In this document: positions 26,424 through 33,811 of the stretch, one piece after another
Position numbering within the stretch: position 1 is the stretch's first letter
Layout: each line of letters opens with the position of its first letter
Assembly (NCBI GenBank): GCA_947573135.1
Contig: CANPDU010000036.1
Location: forward strand, 1 to 33,811
Direction: 5' to 3'
Source of the DNA: an uncultured Bacteroidales bacterium
GTDB lineage: Bacteria; Bacteroidota; Bacteroidia; Bacteroidales; Muribaculaceae
Length of the DNA: 33,811 nt
Made by a program: the position numbers and the translations under genes
The notes under the pieces: model-generated
The model's database searches: none
Told to the model about the DNA's origin: nothing
The model's input: the letters and a program-made list of their open reading frames with translations, nothing else

Positions 26424-26443
26424 TAATCAAAAACGAAAGCATT

Positions 26444-27493
26444 ATGAGTGAGTACAGATTCCATCTTCAAAAATACAGACCGGGCAGTAAAAAAGTGTGC
26501 CCAAAGTGCGGCAGAAAATCCTGTTTTACCCGATATGTTGACGGGAATGCGCAAATTACATTCCCTAACCATGTGGGCAAATGTGATCATATCAACAGCT
26601 GTGGCTACCATTATACCCCGAAAGAGTATTTTCAGGATAATCCAACCATCAAAGAAACCATGATTGAACAAAACAACAGAAGCGACACCCCATCAAGAGC
26701 CGTCAAGCCAATAGCGAAGCCATTATCTAGTTCTGCACCACAGACTTCTTATCTTCCCTCTGATTGGGTTAGCCAGTCCATGCAGAAGTTTGACGTCAAT
26801 CCTTTATACCGATATCTAACCAAAGTGGCAGGCAAGGAGAAGACTGACAGGCTGTTCAATCTTTATAAGGTCGGTACATCCAAGATGTGGAACGGGGCAA
26901 CCGTTTTCTGGCAGATAGACATCAACGGTAATGTGCGGGCAGGCAAGATTATGGGTTATGATGCTAAGACCGGGCATCGAATCAAGCATCCGTTCAATCA
27001 GGTAAATTGGGTACACTCGGTTAAGAGGGTTCCGGATTTCCACATGAAGCAGTGCCTGTTCGGTGAGCATCTGTTGGCTGATGCTTTGACTTTGCCAAGG
27101 ACTGTTGCCATTGTAGAAAGCGAAAAGACAGCACTGATTGCCTCCCTTTTTATTCCGGATTTTGTCTGGCTTGCCACCAGTGGAATGCACGGCAGTTTCA
27201 ATAGTGAAGCCATGCAGGTGTTGCAGGGGCATGATGTTATTCTTTTCCCTGATCTCAGGGCTACAGAAGAATGGCAGCGTAAAGTACCCATGCTTCACTC
27301 CATTTGCAAGCGTGTCACTTGTTCCGACCTGTTGGAGAAGATGGCGACCGACAGGCAGCGCGAAGTCGGGTTGGATATTGCCGACTTCCTCCTGATGGAA
27401 GATACGCCGCAGATGGTTCTTGCAAGGATGGTAGAACGCAATCCTGCATTGCGGTTGCTTATTGACGAACTGGATCTGGCACTGGTGGAGTAA
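26444..27493 (+). CDS. Zinc-finger/TOPRIM-like primase-type protein (DUF6371)
   Basis: A 349-residue protein from ATG 26444. An ATG at 26306, overlapping the DUF3987 stop, would add 46 residues encoded entirely by the repeat cluster, so it is rejected; the opening MSEYRFHLQKY followed by cysteines is the normal DUF6371 start. Cysteines at C19, C22, C27, C47 and C53 suggest a primase-type zinc ribbon. A TOPRIM-like part follows, with V-A-I-V-E-S-E-K-T-A (catalytic Glu) and V-I-L-F-P-D-L-R (Asp). It is probably the element's primase or an accessory to it, coupled with the DUF3987 ATPase upstream. Confidence 0.8.
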   Translation: MSEYRFHLQKYRPGSKKVCPKCGRKSCFTRYVDGNAQITFPNHVGKCDHINSCGYHYTPKEYFQDNPTIKETMIEQNNRSDTPSRAVKPIAKPLSSSAPQTSYLPSDWVSQSMQKFDVNPLYRYLTKVAGKEKTDRLFNLYKVGTSKMWNGATVFWQIDINGNVRAGKIMGYDAKTGHRIKHPFNQVNWVHSVKRVPDFHMKQCLFGEHLLADALTLPRTVAIVESEKTALIASLFIPDFVWLATSGMHGSFNSEAMQVLQGHDVILFPDLRATEEWQRKVPMLHSICKRVTCSDLLEKMATDRQREVGLDIADFLLMEDTPQMVLARMVERNPALRLLIDELDLALVE

Positions 27494-27521
27494 TCTGAAG
27501 GCTTGCGTCTGGAATTTAGAG

Positions 27522-27596
27522 AAAAGTCCATAACACAATAAGGACTTTTTGCCTGACAGCAATAAAGTCCAGTCTGAATCCAGCAGAATCTGAATC
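27522..27596. other. Candidate origin of transfer (oriT)
   Basis: AAAAGTCC (27522-27529) and GGACTTTT (27542-27549) form a perfect 8-bp inverted repeat. On the minus strand the loop reads TTATTGTGTTAT before GGACTTTT, resembling, from memory, the pMV158 MobV nick region (TGTG|TTA before ACTTTA). Further on, TCTGAATC occurs twice (27573-27580, 27589-27596), 16 bases apart. It lies about 50-120 bases before the relaxase gene, where MobV origins usually are. It could instead be a weak terminator after the DUF6371 gene. Confidence 0.5.
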
Positions 27597-27644
27597 GGAG
27601 TGAGCAAGCTCAAACACCAATTATTTATCAAAAGAACATTTATT

Positions 27645-29186
27645 ATGACAACAGATAAAAAACAGGCCATGCACGTCGAAGCTGGTAAATCTTTCAGCAC
27701 GGCAGAGGCCAACGAGAACGAACGGCGTTGGAACGAGGACAAGATTGACTATAAGAATCAGGATCCGACCAACCACTATGACAAAACTAGAATGAAACTG
27801 AATTTCGAGATTGGCTCTGATGGTAAAATCCATCCGTTGGGCTATCATGAGAAACCGCTTGAAGTTCGTCTGCAGGAACGGCTGGTTACATTAGGTTGGA
27901 AACCATTCAAGCCGGACAGCAAAATTCAGCCGAACTGTTGTGCAAAGTTTATCTTTGGCGGCAACCATGACCGGACGCTTGAAATAGCGTTCGGAAACCA
28001 GACCGTCAGCTTGGAGAAAGATGCAGACAACAGCCACTTGCATCGGTGTGAAGAAGTCGAACATTGGGCAAAGGATGTCTATGACTGGTGTGTCCGCAGA
28101 TACGGACAGGAAAACATTGTAGGATTTCAGGTACACCTTGACGAGAGTAGCCCGCATATTCATGCTCTGATTGTTCCGGTCGGAATCCGCCGAAAAAGCG
28201 GACGAGAGTGTGTGATGTGGTCGGCAAAGTTCGGGAAAGACAGGTTTGAGTATGGAAAGATTTTAAAAGATATGCACACTTCTTTGTATGAAGATGTCGG
28301 CAGCAAATACGGCCTTGAACGTGGGGACAGTATTGACGGACGTAATGTGCAACATCTTCACAAGCGTGATTATATCCGCAAGTTGGCCAAAGAGGCAAAA
28401 CAGGCTGAGAAAGCGGTCAAGGGGCTTCAATCCATGATACGGAATCTGGAATCAAAGGTTTTCAGTTATAATCAACAGCTTGAAAAGGCGGAGCAGGAAT
28501 TAGTATCCGGCAGGATTACACTTGACAGATATAAGGAGCAGAAAGCGGATATACAAAAACTCATTGCAGAGTATCAGACCAAACTTGAAGACAAGGCTGG
28601 CAAACTACACGCAAAGGAGCAGGAATTGGAGCGACTGACTGAAGATGCGGCAAAAGTCCGTTCAGTTGTCCAGCCGTTCCGTAATCACAAGGTCGATTTC
28701 ACACCACCTCAAATTACCGAGAAAGTACCCTTGTTCGGTACGGACAAATGGGTTGAACGTCAGAATCATCATATCGCCAAGCAGTTTACCGAAATTATCC
28801 GCAAAATAGAATCCCTGTATAGGAATGATGCGGCACGGCAGGTTGAAGCCGCCCAGCATAATGTACTGGTGAACTACGGGGAACTTTATCAGTTGAGACG
28901 GGAGAACAAATTGCTTTCTGACGCAAATGAAAATCTGGAATCCGAGCTGAATGCATTGCTTGATCAGTTGGCTATACCGTCAATTCGCAACTTGATTTTT
29001 GCCGTTGCCGATGCGCTCATCGGTGGACAACCCGTACCGGTTTCTTCCGGTGGCGGAGGCTCAACCTCTGACCTGCCTTGGGATGGCCGAAGACCTGACG
29101 AGGAGGAAGAGACATATCGTCGTAGATGTTTACTTCAAACGTCACGAATAGTAAAACATAACAAAATTCGAAGTAGAAATAGATAA
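27645..29186 (+). CDS. MobV family relaxase (Mob/Pre)
   Basis: A 513-residue mobilization protein; ATG 27645 is preferred over a GTG at 27600, which lacks conserved sequence. It should nick the element at oriT and lead the strand into a conjugation channel supplied in trans. N-terminal motif: N-H-Y-D-K-T-R-M-K-L-N-F-E-I (about 43-56). The metal-binding histidine motif is H-L-D-E-S-S-P-H-I-H (164-173), the MobV/Pre signature. Residues about 245-345 are a long coiled coil, and the C-terminus ends in a Gly-rich linker and a basic tail. No tra genes accompany it. It converges with the defence-type operon at a terminator. Confidence 0.92.
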   Translation: MTTDKKQAMHVEAGKSFSTAEANENERRWNEDKIDYKNQDPTNHYDKTRMKLNFEIGSDGKIHPLGYHEKPLEVRLQERLVTLGWKPFKPDSKIQPNCCAKFIFGGNHDRTLEIAFGNQTVSLEKDADNSHLHRCEEVEHWAKDVYDWCVRRYGQENIVGFQVHLDESSPHIHALIVPVGIRRKSGRECVMWSAKFGKDRFEYGKILKDMHTSLYEDVGSKYGLERGDSIDGRNVQHLHKRDYIRKLAKEAKQAEKAVKGLQSMIRNLESKVFSYNQQLEKAEQELVSGRITLDRYKEQKADIQKLIAEYQTKLEDKAGKLHAKEQELERLTEDAAKVRSVVQPFRNHKVDFTPPQITEKVPLFGTDKWVERQNHHIAKQFTEIIRKIESLYRNDAARQVEAAQHNVLVNYGELYQLRRENKLLSDANENLESELNALLDQLAIPSIRNLIFAVADALIGGQPVPVSSGGGGSTSDLPWDGRRPDEEEETYRRRCLLQTSRIVKHNKIRSRNR

Positions 29187-29204
29187 TTGAACTAGCACTT
29201 GCAT

Positions 29205-29242
29205 ATCAGAAAATGGAGAAATATCTTGCTCCATTTTCTGAT
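29205..29242. terminator. Bidirectional terminator between the relaxase gene and the convergent operon
   Basis: A 14-bp perfect stem: 29205-29218 with 29229-29242, loop of ten bases. A-rich and T-rich flanks serve both directions. It separates the relaxase gene (plus strand) from the small gene ending at 29304 (minus strand). Confidence 0.85.
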
Positions 29243-29303
29243 TATATTTCATATATATGCCAATATGGGAGACGCTACTTCGTTTACTATGCATATTCAA
29301 ATA

Positions 29304-29549
29304 TTAATTAAAAAGACTCATCTCGCCATTTTCTCCTTCGGGATGTACTTTTTTCCATATGGCATCATTTAAACTTTTTATTTGTTCTTGTTCTTCTGGG
29401 GTTATCCCTTCACCATATTCACATTCGATAGGCTGTCCATCAAGAAGGGCGGCAATCATTTTGATGTACGAGAACACCTCCTGCTTTGTATTATCAAGAA
29501 TTACAGCAGCAATATCACCGTCCTCTGTTTTATTGAATTTCAGTTTCAT
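29304..29549 (-). CDS. 81-residue hypothetical protein, last gene of the hsdR-ATPase operon
   Basis: A small acidic protein opening MKLKFNKTEDGDIAAVILDN, with a beta-strand start, a helix (Y-I-K-M-I-A-A-L-L-D-G) and a C-terminal helix after G-I-T-P-E-E-Q-E-Q-I. Its ATG begins one base after the stop of the ATPase gene, so its translation is almost certainly coupled and it may be a partner or regulator of that protein. An upstream in-frame start at 29627 would lie inside the ATPase gene and is rejected. It is not recognised as a member of any known family. Antitoxin, adaptor and inhibitor roles are all possible and untested. Confidence 0.68.
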   Translation of the reverse strand: MKLKFNKTEDGDIAAVILDNTKQEVFSYIKMIAALLDGQPIECEYGEGITPEEQEQIKSLNDAIWKKVHPEGENGEMSLFN

Positions 29550-29550
29550 A

Positions 29551-31854
29551 TTAATTGTATTTTTTAAAATTATACTTCTTGACTCTTTTTTTAATTGATG
29601 TCCTACCACCATCAGTCTGATCAGCAATATAGTCCAATACTTTTTGTCCGAAGACCTCGCTTTCTAATGATGCAGAGCGAATGGTTATCTTGTTTCCATC
29701 GTTTTCACAAACAACAATTGTTTGGGCATCTGCCATCATAGGTATCGTTGCATTGTGGCTTACCATAATCACTTGCTTACTCCATTTTACAGCTTTGATA
29801 GTTTCTGTTAATGTCGAATTTATATATTTCACAGCCAAATTATCCTCTGGCTGATCAATAATAATGGGCGCAGTATCTTGTTCATACCCTAGTATTAAGT
29901 CCAACAAAATTGCCGTTTTCCATCCTGGACTCAAATTATTAAAATCTTTTCCGTCTTTTGTCACAATCTTATACGAACGTGTATTTAACTCCATCAATTT
30001 CGTATATACTTTCTGAGTCATATCGTTGTATGATTCGACATTGGGATTTTTCTTGAAATAACGGCTCATCAAATTCCACGGAGTAACATCTACAATAGTA
30101 TTGATATTAGACTTTAAACAGTATTTCAATGCATCTACTAGTACCTTCTCGTTAAAACTAAAGTTATTAATAACAGACAATTTATGTCCTCTTGCTTCTA
30201 TCTCTCTAGTCTGAAAAGAGTATTTTGTTTTAATCAACTCTTGTTTACAGTGCTTAAAGCCCGTAAGAGCTTTTATATATTCACCTACAGTTTTAAGTAA
30301 ACTATCCTTGTTTGTGATGCGGGATTGCTGCTGTCCAAGTTCATCTTTCAGTATTCTGTCTACAACTTGTTTATGTTCTTTTACGACCATAGACACATCA
30401 TCAAACACAGTATAGGCTTTTGCCGCTAAGGCAAGTTTTGTTTTTATGGAGTTAATCTCTTCATTTGCACCTTCAACCAAAGGATTATTCTCTAAAAAAG
30501 TTCTAATAGTCTCTATTGCTTCTAAATCGATTTTATATTGATTCGAAGGATACTTAACGAGACTTTCTTCTTCTGCCGTTGGCATCAATATATTCAACGC
30601 ATTTTTCTTCACTATGCCAGTAACAATCAACTGTCCTGGATTAGGTAATGCATTCAAGGTTCGCTCACAGTCCTCTATTTTCTCCACGTACTGCAACATT
30701 TCACTAATTACCTCATGCAATTTATTTAGCCCCGTTGTAATGCTACGATTTATTACATCGTCTGCAGGAAAAATATTCCTTAATATCTCTATTTTATCAA
30801 CACTTTTTTCGTTATTATCCGAGATGTTTTCTGCTATGAAGTTTTGAGATATATAATATGGGGTCATTCCGCTTGTATTCTCTACAATCATATTATCTAC
30901 ACCATAACGCTCTATATACTTCGAACCCTCAAAATCCTGATGAATATTTCTATATAATGAATCCACAAATAAAGTTTTCCCGGATGAAGATCCGCCAATT
31001 ACGACATTCAGACCTTCGGTTAAGTTTACATTCACGTCTATATGTTCATTCTGCAATTCTACATGCCCAATATAATCACTTCGTCGTATTGGTTTCTCAT
31101 GACTAGCCACAAGTCTTGTACTTTCAGAAAGCGAAAGTCGTAATCCATCAAATGTTGGTTGCGCAAACATCCATGTTGGGATGAAATCATCATCATTACC
31201 GCTATGCGAGCGAGGATATATACTGGGAGAATAGTTGTCAGAGCAAGTCACAAGATTAATGAACTCCGATATTCCGAGTCGTTCAAAATATCGATGAGTT
31301 GCCTCCAGCCCTTTGGTACTTCTTGATGTAAAACCATCAAATTGATTATAATATATACTTCTATTGATTGCGTTGTCTAAATTTTCACCATCGTTGATGC
31401 TATAATTAAATGCTCCATGTTTTTGTGAGCCGTGTGGTAGTAAAATGAAATCAAATGTATCAAAACTATTAATGATTTTTTGGATATCTGGCGTATTGGG
31501 GTCATTTCGGTCAGGTAATTTATTAGGATATAGCTCATCTAGAATCTCGTTTAGCGAATCTATTACAGCATCTTCTATAGGAGCATTAAAATATATATGA
31601 CAATGGTACGATTTTGCCTCAGCCCGATTTTGAATGTGTAATTCTACACCAATAATTAAGTTAAGACCCAGGTTTTGGGCCTTCAAATAGGCTGATTTGT
31701 TAATGGTGTTGTGATCTGTTAACGAAATCATAAATGGACTGTCTCCATTTAGTTTCTTTATTTGACCGACCAATTCTGCTATATCGTAGTTAGTATTCAG
31801 ATTATTTGCATTCTCTGAAGTATGTATGTGTAAATCTATGTATATTGGTTGCAT
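29551..31854 (-). CDS. PHP-domain/SMC-like ATPase fusion (TrlF-like), probable defence protein
   Basis: A 767-residue protein. The N-terminal PHP phosphoesterase domain (about 1-250) has D-L-H9-I-H11, T-D47-H48-N, E71, H84, H141 and a C-S-D206 near its end, the expected metal ligands. An ABC/SMC ATPase follows: Walker A GGSSSGKT (287-294), a helical insertion (about 350-620), signature LSPGWKT (641-647), Walker B PIIIDQPED (663-671) and H-loop His700 (MVSHN). NCBI names similar proteins TrlF family AAA-like ATPase; that name is from memory. It starts 20 bases after hsdR on the same strand and is followed one base later by a small gene. It is markedly A+T-rich, suggesting separate acquisition. 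A nucleic-acid target is inferred from domain and context. Confidence 0.85.
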   Translation of the reverse strand: MQPIYIDLHIHTSENANNLNTNYDIAELVGQIKKLNGDSPFMISLTDHNTINKSAYLKAQNLGLNLIIGVELHIQNRAEAKSYHCHIYFNAPIEDAVIDSLNEILDELYPNKLPDRNDPNTPDIQKIINSFDTFDFILLPHGSQKHGAFNYSINDGENLDNAINRSIYYNQFDGFTSRSTKGLEATHRYFERLGISEFINLVTCSDNYSPSIYPRSHSGNDDDFIPTWMFAQPTFDGLRLSLSESTRLVASHEKPIRRSDYIGHVELQNEHIDVNVNLTEGLNVVIGGSSSGKTLFVDSLYRNIHQDFEGSKYIERYGVDNMIVENTSGMTPYYISQNFIAENISDNNEKSVDKIEILRNIFPADDVINRSITTGLNKLHEVISEMLQYVEKIEDCERTLNALPNPGQLIVTGIVKKNALNILMPTAEEESLVKYPSNQYKIDLEAIETIRTFLENNPLVEGANEEINSIKTKLALAAKAYTVFDDVSMVVKEHKQVVDRILKDELGQQQSRITNKDSLLKTVGEYIKALTGFKHCKQELIKTKYSFQTREIEARGHKLSVINNFSFNEKVLVDALKYCLKSNINTIVDVTPWNLMSRYFKKNPNVESYNDMTQKVYTKLMELNTRSYKIVTKDGKDFNNLSPGWKTAILLDLILGYEQDTAPIIIDQPEDNLAVKYINSTLTETIKAVKWSKQVIMVSHNATIPMMADAQTIVVCENDGNKITIRSASLESEVFGQKVLDYIADQTDGGRTSIKKRVKKYNFKKYN

Positions 31855-31874
31855 GTCAACTTGTTCTATTTAGT

Positions 31875-33811
31875 TTATTCATGTTTCTTATAATTCTCTA
31901 CTTGTTTCAGAACTTTCTGGAAAACTTCTTCATCCCATTGAGGAGGATAGTCCTCTTTGTAGAGAAGATAGGTAAGCTGGCTGGCGAGTTTGCTTTTCAG
32001 GTTGTCGTTATTTAGCCAATCGGCATAAATAGCGGTATCATCTATCAATGTCTTTATTTTTTTTGCCAATTCAATACAACGATCATCCGCATACTCAAAA
32101 CCGTGTTTATCCCTAACTTCGACAAGGACATCAAAGAAAGCTTTCTCTTCGAAAGTGATACCTAAAACCCTGAATTTCTCGCTGTCAGATTTAAGTTCTT
32201 TCAGGATATTCATCAGCTTGTTTGACAGTCCGTTAATTTTGTATGAAACGATATCACATACATCATTCACTACGTTTTGTGTCACTTCATTGGTGAATGT
32301 CAGCTTATCACGGGTATTATATGCGTTAATCGTTTCCTCGAGCATCTTCTGGAAATGCTCAGCCTGTATCTTGTTCGTCCGGCTGTATGCTCTAATGGCC
32401 TTGGCTACGAGTTTGCAGAGAATCTGAAATTTGGTGAACGGCATCTTTATCTCTTCCACCTCTTTGGTGAACGAGTCGCTGAAAATGTTTTCTTCAACAC
32501 CTTCGTTCATAACTCTCTCCACACCACTGGCGAGGATAGCTTCCTGAACCATCTGTTCCACGTGCCTGTTCATGTTCTCCGTATCATGCTCCGTGATAGT
32601 CATTTTGTTCACGTATGAGCAGATACCCATAAAGCATTGACTCCACGTTACCTCTTCTTCTGTCAGAATGCCGGCCGGGTTACAGATATTATAAGCAGAA
32701 CGCAGGCGTTTGACATGTTCTTTGAAAAGTTTGAGGAAGGAAACCTCTCCTTTCCGTTCAACACTGTTGGCAAGGATATATTCTGCCGCTTCCTGAATAA
32801 ACTGAAGTCGGGCAAGGTCATTGTTTCCGAAAAAACGGTCAAATACCAATCCAGACAATCGCTCTTGCAAAAGTTGCAGTTCGTTCTGCAATACTTCATG
32901 TGCAACCTCCAAATCTTCCTGAGGTCCAACTTCACCACCATATTTTTTCATGGCTTTTTTCATCTCTTCGCGAATACCTATGTAGTCGATGATAAAGCCA
33001 CACTCTTTTGTGCCGAATTTACGGTTTACTCGCGAAATGGTCTGAATGAGAGTATGTTTCGATAACGGTTTATCGTTATAAAGCATCGTCAGGCAAGGCA
33101 CATCAAAACCGGTAATCCACATGTCTACATTGATGGAGATATGGAAATTCGATTTTTCCGATTTGAACTCAGTATCAAGGAATTTACGATATTCCTTGTC
33201 TCCAAGCAGATTGTAAAGTTCCTTTTCATCGTCCTTGTCGCGAGTCATGACCATATTGACAAATGCGATGTCATGCAGCTTGTTCTTTTCGTCTGCGGTC
33301 AATACAAGTTCGTTCAATGCTTTCTTCTTCTCGAACCAGTCGGGCTGCATTTCCCGCATGATTTTATACAACCTGAATGCTATTTTGCGGTCTGCACAAG
33401 TAATCATAGCCTTTTGCAAACGGTCTGTGGTCTCTGTTCTTCGTTTATAGTCTTCGATAATGTCTTTGGCAACACGATGCAAGACATCTTCATCACCGAT
33501 AATCACCTCCATACTCGACATGGCGGCTTTGCTTTTGGCAATATCCTCCGGCATTGCCCCTTCGTCTGCACATAGACGATAATATTCTTCTACTTTCTCT
33601 GCCTGTTCTTTATTGAGGAATACACGAGCCAATCGGGGATCATATTTGATTGGGACAGTGATGCCGTCATCCTCCGACTCCTTCATCGTATATTGATCTA
33701 CAACCTTTCCAAATACATGTACGGTCTCGTCAATGGGTGTTCCCGTAAAACCTACGTATGTGGCGTTAGGCAATGCATCCCGCAGATATTTGGCAAAGCC
33801 GTATGTGATTT
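31875..33811 (-). CDS. hsdR: Type I restriction enzyme HsdR, 5' end beyond window
   Basis: The frame stays open to the right edge, so 644 C-terminal residues are seen and the N-terminal nuclease domain and helicase motifs I-II are missing. The first residues read I-T-Y-G-F-A-K-Y-L-R-D-A and run into N-A-T-Y-V-G-F-T-G-T-P (motif III), so a start at 33773 would be false. Later come motif V (D-M-W-I-T-G-F-D-V-P) and motif VI (LIQTISRVNRKFG), followed by a helical DUF3387-type C-terminal domain. HsdR translocates DNA and cuts it when the HsdS target is unmethylated. The hsdM and hsdS partners are not in the window and would lie beyond the edge. Confidence 0.93.
   Translation of the reverse strand, partial: ITYGFAKYLRDALPNATYVGFTGTPIDETVHVFGKVVDQYTMKESEDDGITVPIKYDPRLARVFLNKEQAEKVEEYYRLCADEGAMPEDIAKSKAAMSSMEVIIGDEDVLHRVAKDIIEDYKRRTETTDRLQKAMITCADRKIAFRLYKIMREMQPDWFEKKKALNELVLTADEKNKLHDIAFVNMVMTRDKDDEKELYNLLGDKEYRKFLDTEFKSEKSNFHISINVDMWITGFDVPCLTMLYNDKPLSKHTLIQTISRVNRKFGTKECGFIIDYIGIREEMKKAMKKYGGEVGPQEDLEVAHEVLQNELQLLQERLSGLVFDRFFGNNDLARLQFIQEAAEYILANSVERKGEVSFLKLFKEHVKRLRSAYNICNPAGILTEEEVTWSQCFMGICSYVNKMTITEHDTENMNRHVEQMVQEAILASGVERVMNEGVEENIFSDSFTKEVEEIKMPFTKFQILCKLVAKAIRAYSRTNKIQAEHFQKMLEETINAYNTRDKLTFTNEVTQNVVNDVCDIVSYKINGLSNKLMNILKELKSDSEKFRVLGITFEEKAFFDVLVEVRDKHGFEYADDRCIELAKKIKTLIDDTAIYADWLNNDNLKSKLASQLTYLLYKEDYPPQWDEEVFQKVLKQVENYKKHE

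Larger units (their letters stand above)
20408..29186. mobile_element. Mobilizable integrative element, integration-replication-mobilization core (ends not defined)
   Basis: The set is two tyrosine recombinases, an excisionase-like HTH protein, a DUF3987 ATPase, a zinc-finger/TOPRIM-like DUF6371 protein and a MobV relaxase, all on the plus strand, as in NBU- or Tn4555-type mobilizable units of Bacteroidales. There are no type IV secretion (tra) genes, so it must borrow a conjugation system. The left end probably lies between 19,332 and 20,470; no matching repeat was found at the right, so the restriction block beyond may also be part of it. Coordinates mark the core module only. Confidence 0.75.

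Noticed and set aside
26306-26443. N-terminal extension of the DUF6371 protein starting at the ATGA overlap
   Set aside because: The 46 residues are encoded by the CTGCAA repeat cluster and do not look like protein; the family opening begins at 26444.
26816-27742. 308-residue minus-strand frame opposite the DUF6371 gene
   Set aside because: Overlaps two well supported plus-strand genes and the oriT candidate; no motif.
33773-33811. Start of HsdR at 33773
   Set aside because: The frame continues open to the window edge with conserved residues, so the gene is cut by the edge rather than starting there.

Overview
The window reads as a chromosomal segment of a gut-type Bacteroidales bacterium, probably near Muribaculaceae or Bacteroidaceae; the family is an inference. 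Support comes from several promoters of the Bacteroidetes -7 type (TAnnTTTG), DUF3575/DUF5119/fimbrillin lipoprotein genes, DUF4290 next to rimM, prfA followed by DUF4153 and pyrF, and a mobilizable element with Bacteroides-type integrases, a DUF3987 protein and a MobV relaxase. No tRNA, rRNA, CRISPR array or insertion sequence was recognised, and no gene-free stretch exceeds about 300 bases.

Bases 1-19,400 are mostly core genome. A TetR regulator and fabG form a short operon closed by a strong terminator. A four-gene surface-fimbria locus follows (1716-7355): an outer-membrane OmpA-like/DUF3575 protein, a DUF5119 lipoprotein, a fimbrillin and a large fimbrillin-like probable tip protein. Its promoter has a run of seven G where the -33 element should be, and a terminator-like hairpin lies between the two fimbrillin genes. 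Next come DUF4290-rimM-small acidic protein-OmpA protein (tightly overlapping), then prfA, a DUF4153 membrane protein, pyrF, pgk and a THUMP-like methyltransferase. The translation operon thrS-infC-rpmI-rplT runs the opposite way and meets the methyltransferase at a shared terminator.

Bases 19,500-29,200 hold an orphan hypothetical gene and then a mobilizable integrative element: two tandem tyrosine recombinases, a hypothetical protein, an excisionase-like HTH protein, a DUF3987 P-loop ATPase, a zinc-finger/TOPRIM-like DUF6371 protein and a MobV relaxase. Its intergenic gaps hold unusual structure: interleaved inverted repeats and a leader hairpin before the HTH gene, a cluster of about nine CTGCAA/TTGCAG motifs before the DUF6371 gene, and an oriT-like inverted repeat before the relaxase gene.

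Bases 29,300-33,811 are a minus-strand defence-type block read towards the relaxase: the C-terminal two thirds of a type I restriction subunit HsdR (cut by the window edge), then a PHP-domain/SMC-like ATPase fusion (TrlF-like), then an 81-residue protein starting one base after the ATPase stop. A PHP nuclease-like domain joined to an ABC/SMC ATPase with intact motifs, placed directly behind hsdR, is the most interesting candidate system here. By context it could act as a second layer of defence alongside restriction, as PrrC and RloC do; that function is inferred, not shown.
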